A stretch of 64,000 bases of DNA from Candidatus Leptofilum proximum (GTDB lineage Bacteria; Chloroflexota; Anaerolineae; Promineifilales; Promineifilaceae). The notes beneath the pieces are model-generated. The model did no database searches. It saw only the letters and a program-made list of their open reading frames with translations, and had not been told where the DNA came from. Positions within the stretch are counted from its first letter, which is position 1. Each line of letters opens with the position of its first letter. Below are positions 34,447-42,444 of this stretch, in pieces. The translations under genes and the position numbers were made by a program. Where the stretch lies: contig JADJXK010000001.1 of NCBI GenBank assembly GCA_016710325.1, positions 1,302,001 to 1,366,000 of the forward strand, given 5' to 3'.

Positions 34447-34537
34447 TTTATGTAAACGGCCGTATCCCCCATTGCTCATTCGGCCGTAACGCTTTACGAT
34501 TGAGGGCCAGGTACCAACAGCTAAAAAGAGGCAGTTT

Positions 34538-36064
34538 ATGCATATACCTGGTAAGGCAACGGCCGTTGCCACCCAATCCTATTTTCGTCAGCATCCAACC
34601 ATTAGCACGTCCACCGTCGCGGGATTCGGCTGGCAAATTAGCCAGGCCGGGTTTGGCAGCTACCGCGTTTCCGTAGGCGACAAAACCCAGGAACAGGCGC
34701 TGCGCCAGGCGCTGCAAAGCGGCATCAACCTCATCGATACCAGCAGCAATTACGGCGATGGCGGCTCGGAGCGGCTGATTGGCCGCATGCTGGGCGAGCT
34801 GATTGACGGGGGCGAATTGCAGCGTGAGCAGGTAGTGGTTGTGTCCAAGGTTGGTTATCTGCAAGGGTTTAATTACACCCTGGCCCAGCAGCGCAAAAGC
34901 GAGGGACGGCCGTTTCCCAACCTGGTGAAATATGCCGAAGGACTCGACCACTGCATTCACCCGGAGTTCCTCGAAGACCAACTGGCGCGCAGCCTGGAAC
35001 GGTTGAATCTGGCAACGCTGGACGTTTACCTGCTGCACAACCCGGAGTATTATCTCAGCTGGGCGGAGCGGCGCCCCGTTCCCCGGCACGAAGCGTTACA
35101 AACCTACTACCAACGCATCCGCCTGGCTTTTGAGTACCTGGAGCAAGCTGTGGCCGACGGCCGTATTCAAAGCTACGGCATCAGCTCTAACACCTTCCCC
35201 GAGCCAGCCCGCACTTACACCTTTACCGATCTCAGCCGCGTCTGGCAAATCGCCCAGGAAGTCAGCCCAAATCATCATTTTCGCTGGGTGCAGCTGCCGC
35301 TGAACCTGCTGGAAACCGGCGGCGCTACTGAGGCCAGCCTGCCTGACGGCCAAACCGTGCTCCAGTTCGCCGAGGCGCAGCAGCTGGCTGTGCTGGTCAA
35401 CCGGCCGCTAAACGCCATCCGGCAAGAGGCGCTCATCCGGCTGGCAGACGTGCTGCCGCCCAGCTACCCGGCCACCGCAGAGGAGGTGTCAACCGCGGTT
35501 GACAGTTGCGTGCAGCTGGAAAAAGAGTTCACTACCCAACACCTGGCCAGATTGGCGCTGGATGACGAGACAAACCAGCAGCTGCTAGATTACCTCGCCG
35601 TGGGGCGCATGCTGGAGGGTAACTGGGGTGGCTTAGGCACGTTTCAGAACTGGCAGGATGTCAAAACGCAGTTTGTACTGCCGCGCTCGCAGACGGCCGT
35701 AGAATTCCTCTCCAATCGCCCAGATTTGCCCGCTGAGACGGCTTTGTGGCTCGATGCGTACGTTGAGGCAGCCAACATCCTTCTGGCCGCCCTGAGCGCG
35801 TTTTACCAGGAACAAGCTGCTAAGCGGACGGGACTGATCAAGGAAACGGCCGTTACCGCCGATCCGGAATGGCAGGCAAATACGTTGAGCCAGACGGCCG
35901 TACGCGCCCTGCGCAGCAGCGCCGGGGTCAGCAGCGTGCTCGTTGGCATGCGCCAGCAGCGCTACGTGCTGGACGTCCTAGCCGAGCTGGAACGGCCGGT
36001 TGAGGTACAGGATAGGAGTGAGTCGTGGTGGGCCATGAGGGAGGCGGTACACAGTAAAAAGTAA
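34538..36064 (+). CDS. Aldo/keto reductase family protein with extended C-terminus
   Basis: A 508-residue protein. The first ~330 residues are an aldo/keto reductase barrel with the catalytic tetrad in place: Asp in LIDTSSNYGDGGSE, Tyr in SNYGD, Lys in VVVVSKVGY, His in VYLLHNPEYY. Ordinary members have 300-340 residues; here extra helical sequence and another barrel-end-like segment (SQTAVRALRSSAGVSSVLVGMRQQRYVLDVL) complete the fold after a long insertion. ATG 34538 follows AGAGG. A parS-like palindrome lies inside (35487). The last residues HSKK come from a GTAAAAAGTAA repeat word. Confidence 0.85.
   Translation: MHIPGKATAVATQSYFRQHPTISTSTVAGFGWQISQAGFGSYRVSVGDKTQEQALRQALQSGINLIDTSSNYGDGGSERLIGRMLGELIDGGELQREQVVVVSKVGYLQGFNYTLAQQRKSEGRPFPNLVKYAEGLDHCIHPEFLEDQLARSLERLNLATLDVYLLHNPEYYLSWAERRPVPRHEALQTYYQRIRLAFEYLEQAVADGRIQSYGISSNTFPEPARTYTFTDLSRVWQIAQEVSPNHHFRWVQLPLNLLETGGATEASLPDGQTVLQFAEAQQLAVLVNRPLNAIRQEALIRLADVLPPSYPATAEEVSTAVDSCVQLEKEFTTQHLARLALDDETNQQLLDYLAVGRMLEGNWGGLGTFQNWQDVKTQFVLPRSQTAVEFLSNRPDLPAETALWLDAYVEAANILLAALSAFYQEQAAKRTGLIKETAVTADPEWQANTLSQTAVRALRSSAGVSSVLVGMRQQRYVLDVLAELERPVEVQDRSESWWAMREAVHSKK
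35487..35504. promoter_or_regulatory. Candidate parS site 3, inside a coding gene
   Basis: TGTCAACCGCGGTTGACA is a perfect 18-bp palindrome within the aldo/keto reductase gene, 2.4 kb past parB. It translates as part of EVSTAVDSC. An intragenic copy of a rare perfect palindrome near parAB is typical of parS sites. Confidence 0.6.
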
Positions 36065-36142
36065 GGAGAAGGCAGTAAACTTAGCGGTTTGTGACTTGGC
36101 GCGCCTGTAAGTGTCCAAACAGCAGCACAAAAAAGGAGTTTG

Positions 36143-36346
36143 ATGATGGATGAATTAGTGAAACGAGTGTCAGAAAAAACCGGTTTGCCAGAGGCGCAAG
36201 CCCGGCAGGCGGCTGAAGCAGTGCTGGAATTTTTGAAGGATAAACTACCCACTCCCCTGGCTGGCCAGCTGGATAAACTGGTCGAAGATCCCGCAGCTGC
36301 CAACCAGGCGGCGAACTTACTGGATAATTTGTTTGGGAAGAAGTAG
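36143..36346 (+). CDS. Small acidic helical protein (DUF2267-like), hypothetical
   Basis: A 67-residue helical protein: MDELVKRVSEKTGLPEAQAR, QAAEAVLEFLKDKLP, AGQLDKLVEDP, NQAANLLDNLFGKK. The two-helix repeat of Glu/Lys/Ala resembles small DUF2267/DUF2780-type proteins found in many bacteria. Possible ATG codons are 36143 and 36146; AAAAAGGAGTTTG precedes. Function unknown. Confidence 0.65.
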   Translation: MMDELVKRVSEKTGLPEAQARQAAEAVLEFLKDKLPTPLAGQLDKLVEDPAAANQAANLLDNLFGKK

Positions 36347-36351
36347 CGGAA

Positions 36352-36410
36352 GGGACAAGTGAGAAGTGAAAAGAGGCATCTCACTTTTTACTTTTCACTT
36401 TTTACCCCAT
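36352..36410. repeat. Word-repeat hairpin (AAAAGTGA family)
   Basis: AAGTGAGAAGTGAAAAG, short loop, CTCACTTTTTACTTTTC, ACTTTTTAC. It lies between the small helical gene and the convergent DUF6504 gene, and supplies the DUF6504 C-terminal residues (VKSEK) and stop. Confidence 0.8.
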
Positions 36411-36774
36411 CATTCGGTCCATCCGGCAAAATCTCCCGGTTCAAAAACCAGCTCCCCAGCCGCTGTTCCTGCCCTTTTGGAGCGCGGTCGTAGTAGATTT
36501 CGAAGATACGGCCGCTGCTCACCTGCACCCGAAAGTAATACCGCCCCACACCCCAAGACCCTCGTTTGGCCGCTTTGAGCAGATTTTCTGGCCGCATGTT
36601 GTTGGCCACCCGCCCGCGACGGCCGTAGTCGCGCCACTCCTGCAAATTGGCCACAATCTCAAACGATTCCTCTCCCCAGATAAATCGCGCCGGGCAGGGC
36701 GGCTGCTTGGCAAACAGCGGCGGCTGGTCAAACGCCACGGTAATCGGTTCACCGATAAAGCGTGTCGGGGGCAT
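36388..36774 (-). CDS. DUF6504 family protein
   Basis: A 128-residue protein with PTRFIGEPITVAFDQPPL, CPARFIWGEESFEIVANLQEWRDYGRRG and YYFRVQVSSGRIFEIYYDRAPK, the pattern of DUF6504 (small beta-rich proteins with an invariant FIGEPI start; function unknown). The ATG at 36774 shares a base with the TGA of the gene before it, so translation is coupled. Its last residues and stop are encoded by the adjacent repeat hairpin. Confidence 0.75.
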   Translation of the reverse strand: MPPTRFIGEPITVAFDQPPLFAKQPPCPARFIWGEESFEIVANLQEWRDYGRRGRVANNMRPENLLKAAKRGSWGVGRYYFRVQVSSGRIFEIYYDRAPKGQEQRLGSWFLNREILPDGPNDGVKSEK

Positions 36775-37790
36775 CAAGGGCTCCAGCTAAGTGAATCGGC
36801 CGCGGACAGGCTGAGCACCTGGCGCAGTTCACTGCCGTCTGGCTGCATCACGTAGATGCCCGACTGTGAACTTAAGGCCAGCAAACGGCCGTCTGGCGAC
36901 ACCACGCCAAACTGCCCAACCCGCGGTTGTGTGGTGAGCTGCTGCGGCACACCGCCCGTCACCGGCAAACGCCACCAGAGCGAGGGCAGATTGTGCGCCG
37001 CCGCCACCTCAATGCCCAGCAGCCGCTCCCACCACCGGGCCGAGCTGGTCTGGTTGCTCACCGCCGAGAAATAAAGCCACTGCCCATCTGCCGAAAAGAA
37101 AGGCGTGTCCAGCGTTAAAAAGCGGTCCTGCGGCACCACAACAGCGGCATTGCTGCCATCGCTCGCCGCCAGCACCAGCTCTGCCGCCAGAGAGTCCCGG
37201 TCGATGTGAATGTAGGCCAGGGTACGGCCGTCTGGGGACAGCCTTGGCCAGATGCCATCTTCTGCCAGCACCATGGTTTCACCTGTGGTGACATCCAGCC
37301 GTTCTAATGTGGTGGTGAAGGTAAAGGCCTCTTCATCCAGCGGCAGCACGTGTGAATAATAAATTTGCTGCCCATCGGGCGACCAGGTGGGGTTAAAAAA
37401 CACCTCCTGCTCGGCGCTGCGCTCCATGAGCAGACGCGGTTCGCCGCGGCCATCGGCCAGGAGCAGGTAGAGGCTGGTGTAACCAAACTGGATTTCATTT
37501 TCACCGGGCGAGGGAGCGTAGGTCATGGCAATCTGGCTGCCGTCGGGGGAGGCGGCCATGTGGCTGAGCCAGGCGTTTTGCGGCACTTCAAACAGCACTT
37601 GGCTGGTGTTGCTGGCAAAATCGTAGCGCAGCAGCGCCTGGCGACGGGTTTCCTGCAAAATGTAAAACAAGGAACCGGTCAGAGGTGGCGAGCCATCGTT
37701 CGGAGTGGGAACGGCCGTCACCGCATCGCCACCACAGGCCACCAGCCATACCAGCAAACCCAGCCAGAGGAATATTCGCACAACTTTCAT
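36774..37790 (-). CDS. TolB/WD40-like beta-propeller lipoprotein
   Basis: A 338-residue lipoprotein: signal MKVVRIFLWLGLLVWLVACG with lipobox LVAC, then propeller blades marked by repeated Ser-Pro-Asp-Gly motifs: AASPDGSQIAMTY, PTWSPDGQQIYYSH, PRLSPDGRTLAYIH, PFFSADGQWLYFSA, GVVSPDGRLLALSS. Propellers of this type bind peptides or other proteins. The first in-frame start upstream would extend to 37853 but 37790 fits the signal. It overlaps DUF6504 by one base. Confidence 0.85.
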   Translation of the reverse strand: MKVVRIFLWLGLLVWLVACGGDAVTAVPTPNDGSPPLTGSLFYILQETRRQALLRYDFASNTSQVLFEVPQNAWLSHMAASPDGSQIAMTYAPSPGENEIQFGYTSLYLLLADGRGEPRLLMERSAEQEVFFNPTWSPDGQQIYYSHVLPLDEEAFTFTTTLERLDVTTGETMVLAEDGIWPRLSPDGRTLAYIHIDRDSLAAELVLAASDGSNAAVVVPQDRFLTLDTPFFSADGQWLYFSAVSNQTSSARWWERLLGIEVAAAHNLPSLWWRLPVTGGVPQQLTTQPRVGQFGVVSPDGRLLALSSQSGIYVMQPDGSELRQVLSLSAADSLSWSP

Positions 37791-37890
37791 GGGGCAATTG
37801 TACCCGCTTTTGCAGGAGGATCGCGACGGCAGACAGATTTTATCTGCGTTCATCTGTGTAAATCAGTGTCCTGTTTTTGGGGGAGAGAAA

Positions 37891-39096
37891 TTAGATCTTG
37901 AGCGGGAGTTGGAAGGACGGCCGTTTCCCATCCAACAGCACGTATGGCGCCAGGCGCTTGGTGGCAATGCCTAGCTGGCGCAGGTGATTGAGCTCTTGCA
38001 AACGGCCGTGCCGCCGGGCCTGCACGATGGTCTGGCTGCTCTTGGGACCAATGCCCGGCACACGCAGCAGCTCTTCTGGTTCGGCCCGGTTCAGCTCCAC
38101 TGGACTGTGCTGCAAGTTGGCCTGCGCCCAGGCCAGCTTGGGATCGATGTCCAGCGGCAGGTTGCCCTGCTGGTCAAAAGGCATATCTTCCAGGTCAAAA
38201 CCATAGTCTCGAAACAAAAACGAAACCTGGTAGAGGCGCACCTTGCGCGTGGGGTTTTCCGCCGGATGGTTTTCAAGGGGTGTATTTTCCAGGGGGCTGA
38301 AGGGGGAAAAATAAGCACGCTGGATGTGCAGCTGCTGGGTCAGGTACGCTGTGGTCGACAAAATTTCCACATCGGTCTCGCCGACAGCGCCGACCACAAA
38401 CTGGGTCACGGTGGAGGGCCAACGGCCGTTCCAACCCAAATGCGCCGGTTCGTTTTGGCGAATTTGCTCGATGAGCTGTAACGGCCGTAACAACTCCCGG
38501 AAAAACTCCTTACGCGGCGCCAGCAGCGCCAGCCGCTTGTCGTTGGGCGCTTCCAGGTTGACCGACAACCGGCTTGCCAGCGTCATAGCGTGGCGCAGCT
38601 GGGCTTCTTCGGCCCCCGGCATCACCTTCAAATGCAAATATCCCTTGAACTGATACTTGCGGCGCAGGATTTCGGCCGTTTCCAATAAACGATCCTGGGT
38701 AGCCACACTACCCTTGATGATGCCCGAGCTAAGAAACAGCCCTTCCACCATGCCCGCCCGGTACATCTGCATAAATGCCTTGGCCATCTCTTCCGGCTGG
38801 AAGGTGTGGCGGCGATAGTTGCGCCCGGCGCGGAAGGGGCAGTAGTAGCAGTCGCGCTCGCATGCCGAGGTGAGCAGCGTTTTGAGCATCGGCATCGTTT
38901 TGCCGCCGGGCATGACGGCGTGGCTGATACCCAAAGCTTCTTGTTTGGCCTGGGTGCTGCGCTGGCCTTTGTTGGGGGCGGCTGGAACCACCTGGCCGCA
39001 AGGCGCGACTTCTGGCGCCGGGTTGATGTTGGTCTCCTCGGCCGGTTCCAGGTGCATGTTGAGGGCGATATCTTGCAGCTTAATAAATGTATCCAT
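37891..39096 (-). CDS. Putative DNA-modification/repair radical SAM protein with helix-hairpin-helix
   Basis: A 401-residue radical SAM protein. The iron-sulfur motif C-x3-C-x2-C is in SACERDCYYCPFRAGRNYRR, followed by LFLSSGI and the SAM barrel. The C-terminal ~70 residues hold a helix-hairpin-helix (NRAEPEELLRVPGIGPKSSQTIVQARRHG), a DNA-binding element. This matches the family annotated as putative DNA modification/repair radical SAM proteins, usually beside a uracil-DNA-glycosylase-like partner; none is adjacent here. ATG 39096 chosen for the conserved start; the ORF continues to 39165. Confidence 0.88.
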   Translation of the reverse strand: MDTFIKLQDIALNMHLEPAEETNINPAPEVAPCGQVVPAAPNKGQRSTQAKQEALGISHAVMPGGKTMPMLKTLLTSACERDCYYCPFRAGRNYRRHTFQPEEMAKAFMQMYRAGMVEGLFLSSGIIKGSVATQDRLLETAEILRRKYQFKGYLHLKVMPGAEEAQLRHAMTLASRLSVNLEAPNDKRLALLAPRKEFFRELLRPLQLIEQIRQNEPAHLGWNGRWPSTVTQFVVGAVGETDVEILSTTAYLTQQLHIQRAYFSPFSPLENTPLENHPAENPTRKVRLYQVSFLFRDYGFDLEDMPFDQQGNLPLDIDPKLAWAQANLQHSPVELNRAEPEELLRVPGIGPKSSQTIVQARRHGRLQELNHLRQLGIATKRLAPYVLLDGKRPSFQLPLKI

Positions 39097-39304
39097 TGTG
39101 GCGCCTATTATAGAACATTCGTTCGCAACCCACAAGAAATTGGTACGTAGAGACGGCCGTTGCATGTGTAGAGACGTTGCAATGCATTGTCTCTTTACAG
39201 TTCTGTTACTTTTCCGCTGGAAATCTCACTTGTAGAGTGAAGAAAGCGTGGATTTTTATGACGATTTGGTGAATTAAGCACTCATGATGTAAATGAGGCT
39301 ACAA

Positions 39305-39406
39305 GGGTTGGCCCGGAACCCGGTTACAGTGCACCACGTTAAACCGGTGTGAGATAACCAGCAGAATGTGGCCTTCTGACCATCTACGGTCCTCACCTGT
39401 AAAGGT
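39305..39406 (+). ncRNA. Structured leader RNA, possible translational regulator
   Basis: Consecutive hairpins: GGGTT/AACCC (39305-39321), GGTTA..CACC/GGTG..TAACC (39322-39359), CAGAA/TTCTG (39362-39378), GACC/GGTC (39378-39391) and ACCT-GTAA-AGGT (39395-39406). The last has a GNRA loop and covers the AAAGG Shine-Dalgarno region of the ATG at 39416. It looks like a cis-regulatory leader. I recognise no known riboswitch core. Confidence 0.45.
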
Positions 39407-39415
39407 AGAATTAAA

Positions 39416-40036
39416 ATGATGCGATTACAAAGTGAAGCCAACGGCCGTTCCCAACCGCAGCGCCGGGGGGTAACCGGGCCGTTTCAAGAACGATTGATGG
39501 ATACCAAGGCACGCGTAGTGACGGCCGTTCTGGCCCACCAAAGCTGCTACGTTCAGGGTGAAGATGCCCCGCTGCGCTACCGCCTGCTTACCGACACGGC
39601 GCTGCGGCTGGCCGAATTGAACCAGCTGGCAGGTTATTTTGACCTGTCTGACCTGGCTTACCAGTATGATTTGACCACCTGGGCACAAAACACCATTCGC
39701 CTGCTGGCTATCCAGCTCAACCTGCCGCTGCCAACGGCCGTGTGGTGGAAAGCCCACGCCGAAAACGACCCTATCGACACCCTGGTCCAGTTCATTGCCG
39801 AACAGGTACTGTCGCAGGTCAACCAGCCGGTCTTGCTCTCGTTCGATGAGGCGGACCAGCTGCTGCGGGCGCCGTTGGCGGCTGACTTCTGGCGTCTGCT
39901 GCATGCCTTGCAGGCGGCGCAAAAGCAGCCAGCCTTTGCTCAATTGACGGTGGTTTTGTGGGGGAAGGTGGCGTGGAAAGCGTTGGCCGAAGACGGCCGT
40001 TTCCCCGCCGAAGCGTTTAAGCAGATTGTTCTTTAG
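39416..40036 (+). CDS. Degenerate AAA-like (P-loop) domain protein
   Basis: A 206-residue protein resembling the N-terminal AAA-like domain of Chloroflexota and cyanobacterial signalling proteins (DTKARVVTAVLAHQSCYV, ALRLAELNQLAGYFDLSDL, Walker-B-like QPVLLSFDEADQLL). The Walker A loop, expected right after the first strand, reads QGEDAPLRYRL with no GxxxxGK[ST], so ATP binding is probably lost. The domain is truncated: no effector follows. ATG 39416 follows the sequestered AAAGG. Its end overlaps the convergent rpiB by 20 bases. Confidence 0.6.
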   Translation: MMRLQSEANGRSQPQRRGVTGPFQERLMDTKARVVTAVLAHQSCYVQGEDAPLRYRLLTDTALRLAELNQLAGYFDLSDLAYQYDLTTWAQNTIRLLAIQLNLPLPTAVWWKAHAENDPIDTLVQFIAEQVLSQVNQPVLLSFDEADQLLRAPLAADFWRLLHALQAAQKQPAFAQLTVVLWGKVAWKALAEDGRFPAEAFKQIVL

Positions 40037-40481
40037 CCCGATACGCTGCATCCAACGCATCAACCTGGCGCAAACAGCGGTCATCACCCTCGTTGGGCAC
40101 GTAGCTGGTGGCAAACCAGGACTCCAGGATTTCCCTGGCCATCACCTCGGAAGTGCGGCGGATGGAGAGGCAGAGAATATTCGCGTTGTTCCACAGCCGG
40201 GCACCGCGCGCCGTTTCGGCATCGGCGCAGAGGGCGGCGCGAACGCCCGGCACCTTGTTAGCCGCCAGGCTTACCCCCGTTCCCGTCCAGCAGAACAAAA
40301 TGCCTTCATCGGCGGCGCCGCTGGCGACAGCTTCGGCCACCTGGCGTGCTACTTCGGGCCAATCCTGCGGCCCATCTTGCAGCGGACCAAACAGGGAAAC
40401 CGCATGGCCGCCTTCCTGAACCTGGGCGACCACGCGATCCGTAAGGTGACATTTTTCGTCGGAACCAATGGCAATTTTCAT
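40017..40481 (-). CDS. rpiB: RpiB/LacA/LacB family sugar-phosphate isomerase
   Basis: A 154-residue isomerase: MKIAIGSDEKCHLTDRVV, DEGILFCWTGTGVSLAANKVPGVRAALC (the conserved anion-hole and substrate segment) and WNNANILCLSIRRTS. RpiB interconverts ribose-5-P and ribulose-5-P; related enzymes act on allose- or galactose-6-P, so the substrate is not certain. It is the only pentose-phosphate gene here. Confidence 0.88.
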   Translation of the reverse strand: MKIAIGSDEKCHLTDRVVAQVQEGGHAVSLFGPLQDGPQDWPEVARQVAEAVASGAADEGILFCWTGTGVSLAANKVPGVRAALCADAETARGARLWNNANILCLSIRRTSEVMAREILESWFATSYVPNEGDDRCLRQVDALDAAYRAKEQSA

Positions 40482-40555
40482 AAAATCATTTTTTGTGAGT
40501 AACTCATAAAATATTCAATCAGCTACTCGACTACAAAACTAAAAAGAAGTTGTTT

Positions 40556-41434
40556 CTAGGATAGTCCAGTGCGGAGCGGTGTGCGTGTGTTGTTGATTCG
40601 GGTGTAAGACGGCCGTCCTGCCGGAGCCGTGTGGTTAACGGCCGTTGGATACACCAACGTTACCCCATTTTGCCCTAAAGTGTGAATTCGCTCAAGTTCC
40701 ATCAGCCTTTGCATATCAGCTTCTGAGAATTGGCTAACCACTTCGTGCAGCCGTGCCAGGGCACGCGCTTCGTTTTCCGTTTGCACGGCGCGCTCTTGCA
40801 CCGCTTCCAACGCGGCCTTGACGTGGCGGGGCATGTCGATGGCGCCGACCATCACCCGGGAGACGGAAAAGCCAGCTTCAGCCAGACGGGCGGTGAGCTG
40901 CTGCCGCACGGCGCGTTCCAGCCGCCGCGTGGCGCCGGGTTCACAAATCTGGTCAATGGTCATCTCGCCAATGACGTGGCGCAGGCAGTTTTCCAGATGC
41001 TTGGTAACAATGCTGTTGGCCTTTTTGGGCAGGTTACGTGCCAGCTTGGGTCGGGCCGCCGGTTTGATCTGGAACGGATCGATGTCATAGTTGATGTTCC
41101 ATTCCACGTCCAGCGAAATACCGCCGTTGGTTTGTGCGCCCAGGCAACGACCGTTTGCCGAACCAGAACCCGTGGGAATGGTGTGAGTTAATTCTTCTAT
41201 AAATGGATTAATGTGATGGCGACCGCTGGGCACAAAGCGGGCAAACGCCTGCTGTTGTTTGTTGAACACCACGCCCACTTCCATTTCAGGAATGTGCAAA
41301 AAGCCGTGTCGGGAATAGGTCCACACCGACAGAAGCGTGACCAGCGAAACGGCCGTTCCCCATAACACCAATCCACCCCACGCAGCCGCCGCGCCCAGCA
41401 TACCAACCGTCAAAATCACAAATAATTTAAACAT
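40556..41434 (-). CDS. SPFH/band-7 domain protein
   Basis: A 292-residue protein with two N-terminal hydrophobic segments (residues ~3-38), an SPFH domain (MEVGVVFNKQQQAFARFVPSGRHHINPFIEEL, SLDVEWNINYDIDP, LRHVIGEMTIDQICEPGATRRLE) and a helical tail. Stomatin-like proteins form oligomers in membranes and regulate proteases or channels. Its usual NfeD partner gene is not adjacent. It sits behind a well-formed promoter with twin operators (41460-41515). GGAG precedes ATG 41434. Confidence 0.85.
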   Translation of the reverse strand: MFKLFVILTVGMLGAAAAWGGLVLWGTAVSLVTLLSVWTYSRHGFLHIPEMEVGVVFNKQQQAFARFVPSGRHHINPFIEELTHTIPTGSGSANGRCLGAQTNGGISLDVEWNINYDIDPFQIKPAARPKLARNLPKKANSIVTKHLENCLRHVIGEMTIDQICEPGATRRLERAVRQQLTARLAEAGFSVSRVMVGAIDMPRHVKAALEAVQERAVQTENEARALARLHEVVSQFSEADMQRLMELERIHTLGQNGVTLVYPTAVNHTAPAGRPSYTRINNTRTPLRTGLS

Positions 41435-41459
41435 GAGAACACTCCTTTACAATCGCATT

Positions 41460-41515
41460 AGTGTATTTAACACACTTACTGACGACAGTATAGTGTAATA
41501 AACACACTTTGTCAA
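41460..41515 (-). promoter_or_regulatory. Consensus promoter with twin operators for the SPFH gene
   Basis: Minus-strand TTGACA (41510-41515), exactly 17 bases, TATACT (41487-41492). Two near-identical 17-mers, AGTGTATTTAACACACT (41460-41476) and AGTGTAATAAACACACT (41492-41508), stand 32 bp apart (three helix turns): one fills the spacer between -35 and -10, the other lies just after the start point. This is strong evidence of repressor control by an unidentified dimer. Confidence 0.8.
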
Positions 41516-41612
41516 TACGCTTGCAAAAGCGGTTTTTATCCCCTTATAATCTTCTCCAACTCGTCAATCGTCACACACCGCAGGTATACACCACAAGTGA
41601 AAGGGGTTCTCG

Positions 41613-42371
41613 ATGCTAAAAAATGGATCATTTACCGAAGGATGGACAAATTTACCGCCGTACGGCAACCTGATTAATCAGCAGCCCAATGGCTGGACGC
41701 TGCGCTGGATCGCACCGGGAGAGTCCCTGTTTGGCGCAGGTGATACAGCCGGGGGTGTGCCAGAATGTGTCCATAAGCTGGCCAACCAGCTGCCAGCCAA
41801 TGAACAATTGGGCGGCAAAGATGCGCTAATTTTGGTGGGCGATACCACCTATAAAGTGTTTCACGGGGGCAGCCCGTTTGGTGTAGAGCTCAAGCAGGTG
41901 GTCACCGGGCTCAAGCCGGGCAGTAAAGCCACGCTTGTGGTGCCGATCCTGGCTGTTTTGTATGACGAACCCGATCCCTATGGCGCGGAATCTGGCGTGT
42001 GGGTAAACGGCGAAGGGCAGTGGGTGAACGGCGGCCAGATGGGCAACCGTAAATGGTACCGGCACATGGTCACCTTTACGGTGCCAGGTAACGGCACAGC
42101 CATTATTGAAATTCGGGTTAAGAGCAAGTGGCCGCGCAAAAAAGACTTTTTTATTGATGGTCTTACTTTGGAGGCAGAAGCTGCACCTGCCGAGGAAGTT
42201 GTGCCCGTTATTTTGCCCGATCCCATCGTCGTTCCAGACAGCGGCAAGGCGCCAGCCACGGCCGTTTCGCTCAAACTTCCGGCGGGGATGAAGCTGGTAA
42301 CGGCCGTTTCCAACGAACCAAACACCATCATTTTGGTCGTCCCACCGGGCACCACGGTAGAAACAGAGTAA
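41613..42371 (+). CDS. Hypothetical protein, carbohydrate-binding-module-like
   Basis: A 252-residue protein with no signal peptide. The N-terminal ~180 residues look like a beta-sandwich of the carbohydrate-binding type (MLKNGSFTEGWTNLP, NQQPNGWTLRWI, GSPFGVELKQVVTGLKPGSKATLVVPI, WYRHMVTFTVPGNGTAIIEIRVKSKW). A Pro/Val linker and a short C-terminal strand-rich tail follow. AAAGGGGTTCTCG before the ATG is the ribosome site. Role unknown. Confidence 0.6.
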   Translation: MLKNGSFTEGWTNLPPYGNLINQQPNGWTLRWIAPGESLFGAGDTAGGVPECVHKLANQLPANEQLGGKDALILVGDTTYKVFHGGSPFGVELKQVVTGLKPGSKATLVVPILAVLYDEPDPYGAESGVWVNGEGQWVNGGQMGNRKWYRHMVTFTVPGNGTAIIEIRVKSKWPRKKDFFIDGLTLEAEAAPAEEVVPVILPDPIVVPDSGKAPATAVSLKLPAGMKLVTAVSNEPNTIILVVPPGTTVETE

Positions 42372-42435
42372 AAACTGAGATTGGAGATTGGAGATTGAAC
42401 GAGCCTCTAATCTCCAATCTCCAATCTCCTACACT
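42372..42435. repeat. Word-repeat hairpin (GATTGGA family)
   Basis: GAGATTGGAGATTGGAGATT, loop, then AATCTCCAATCTCCAATCTC: a hairpin made from a tandem 8-base word (GGAGATTG), directly after the CBM-like stop codon. The same words appear at 45553-45622. Confidence 0.85.
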
Positions 42436-42444
42436 TCCAATCGA

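Larger units (their letters stand above)
33855..34537. other. Non-coding region, 683 bp, AT-rich with repeat and parS-like sites
   Basis: Upstream of two divergent genes. 33900-34250 is AT-rich with several A/T tracts and two TTTACACA-like words (34171-34180 inverted, 34227-34236), but no DnaA-box cluster good enough to call an origin. 34266-34361 holds a dispersed repeat copy and 34415-34446 holds parS-like motifs. No ORF seen. Confidence 0.55.
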
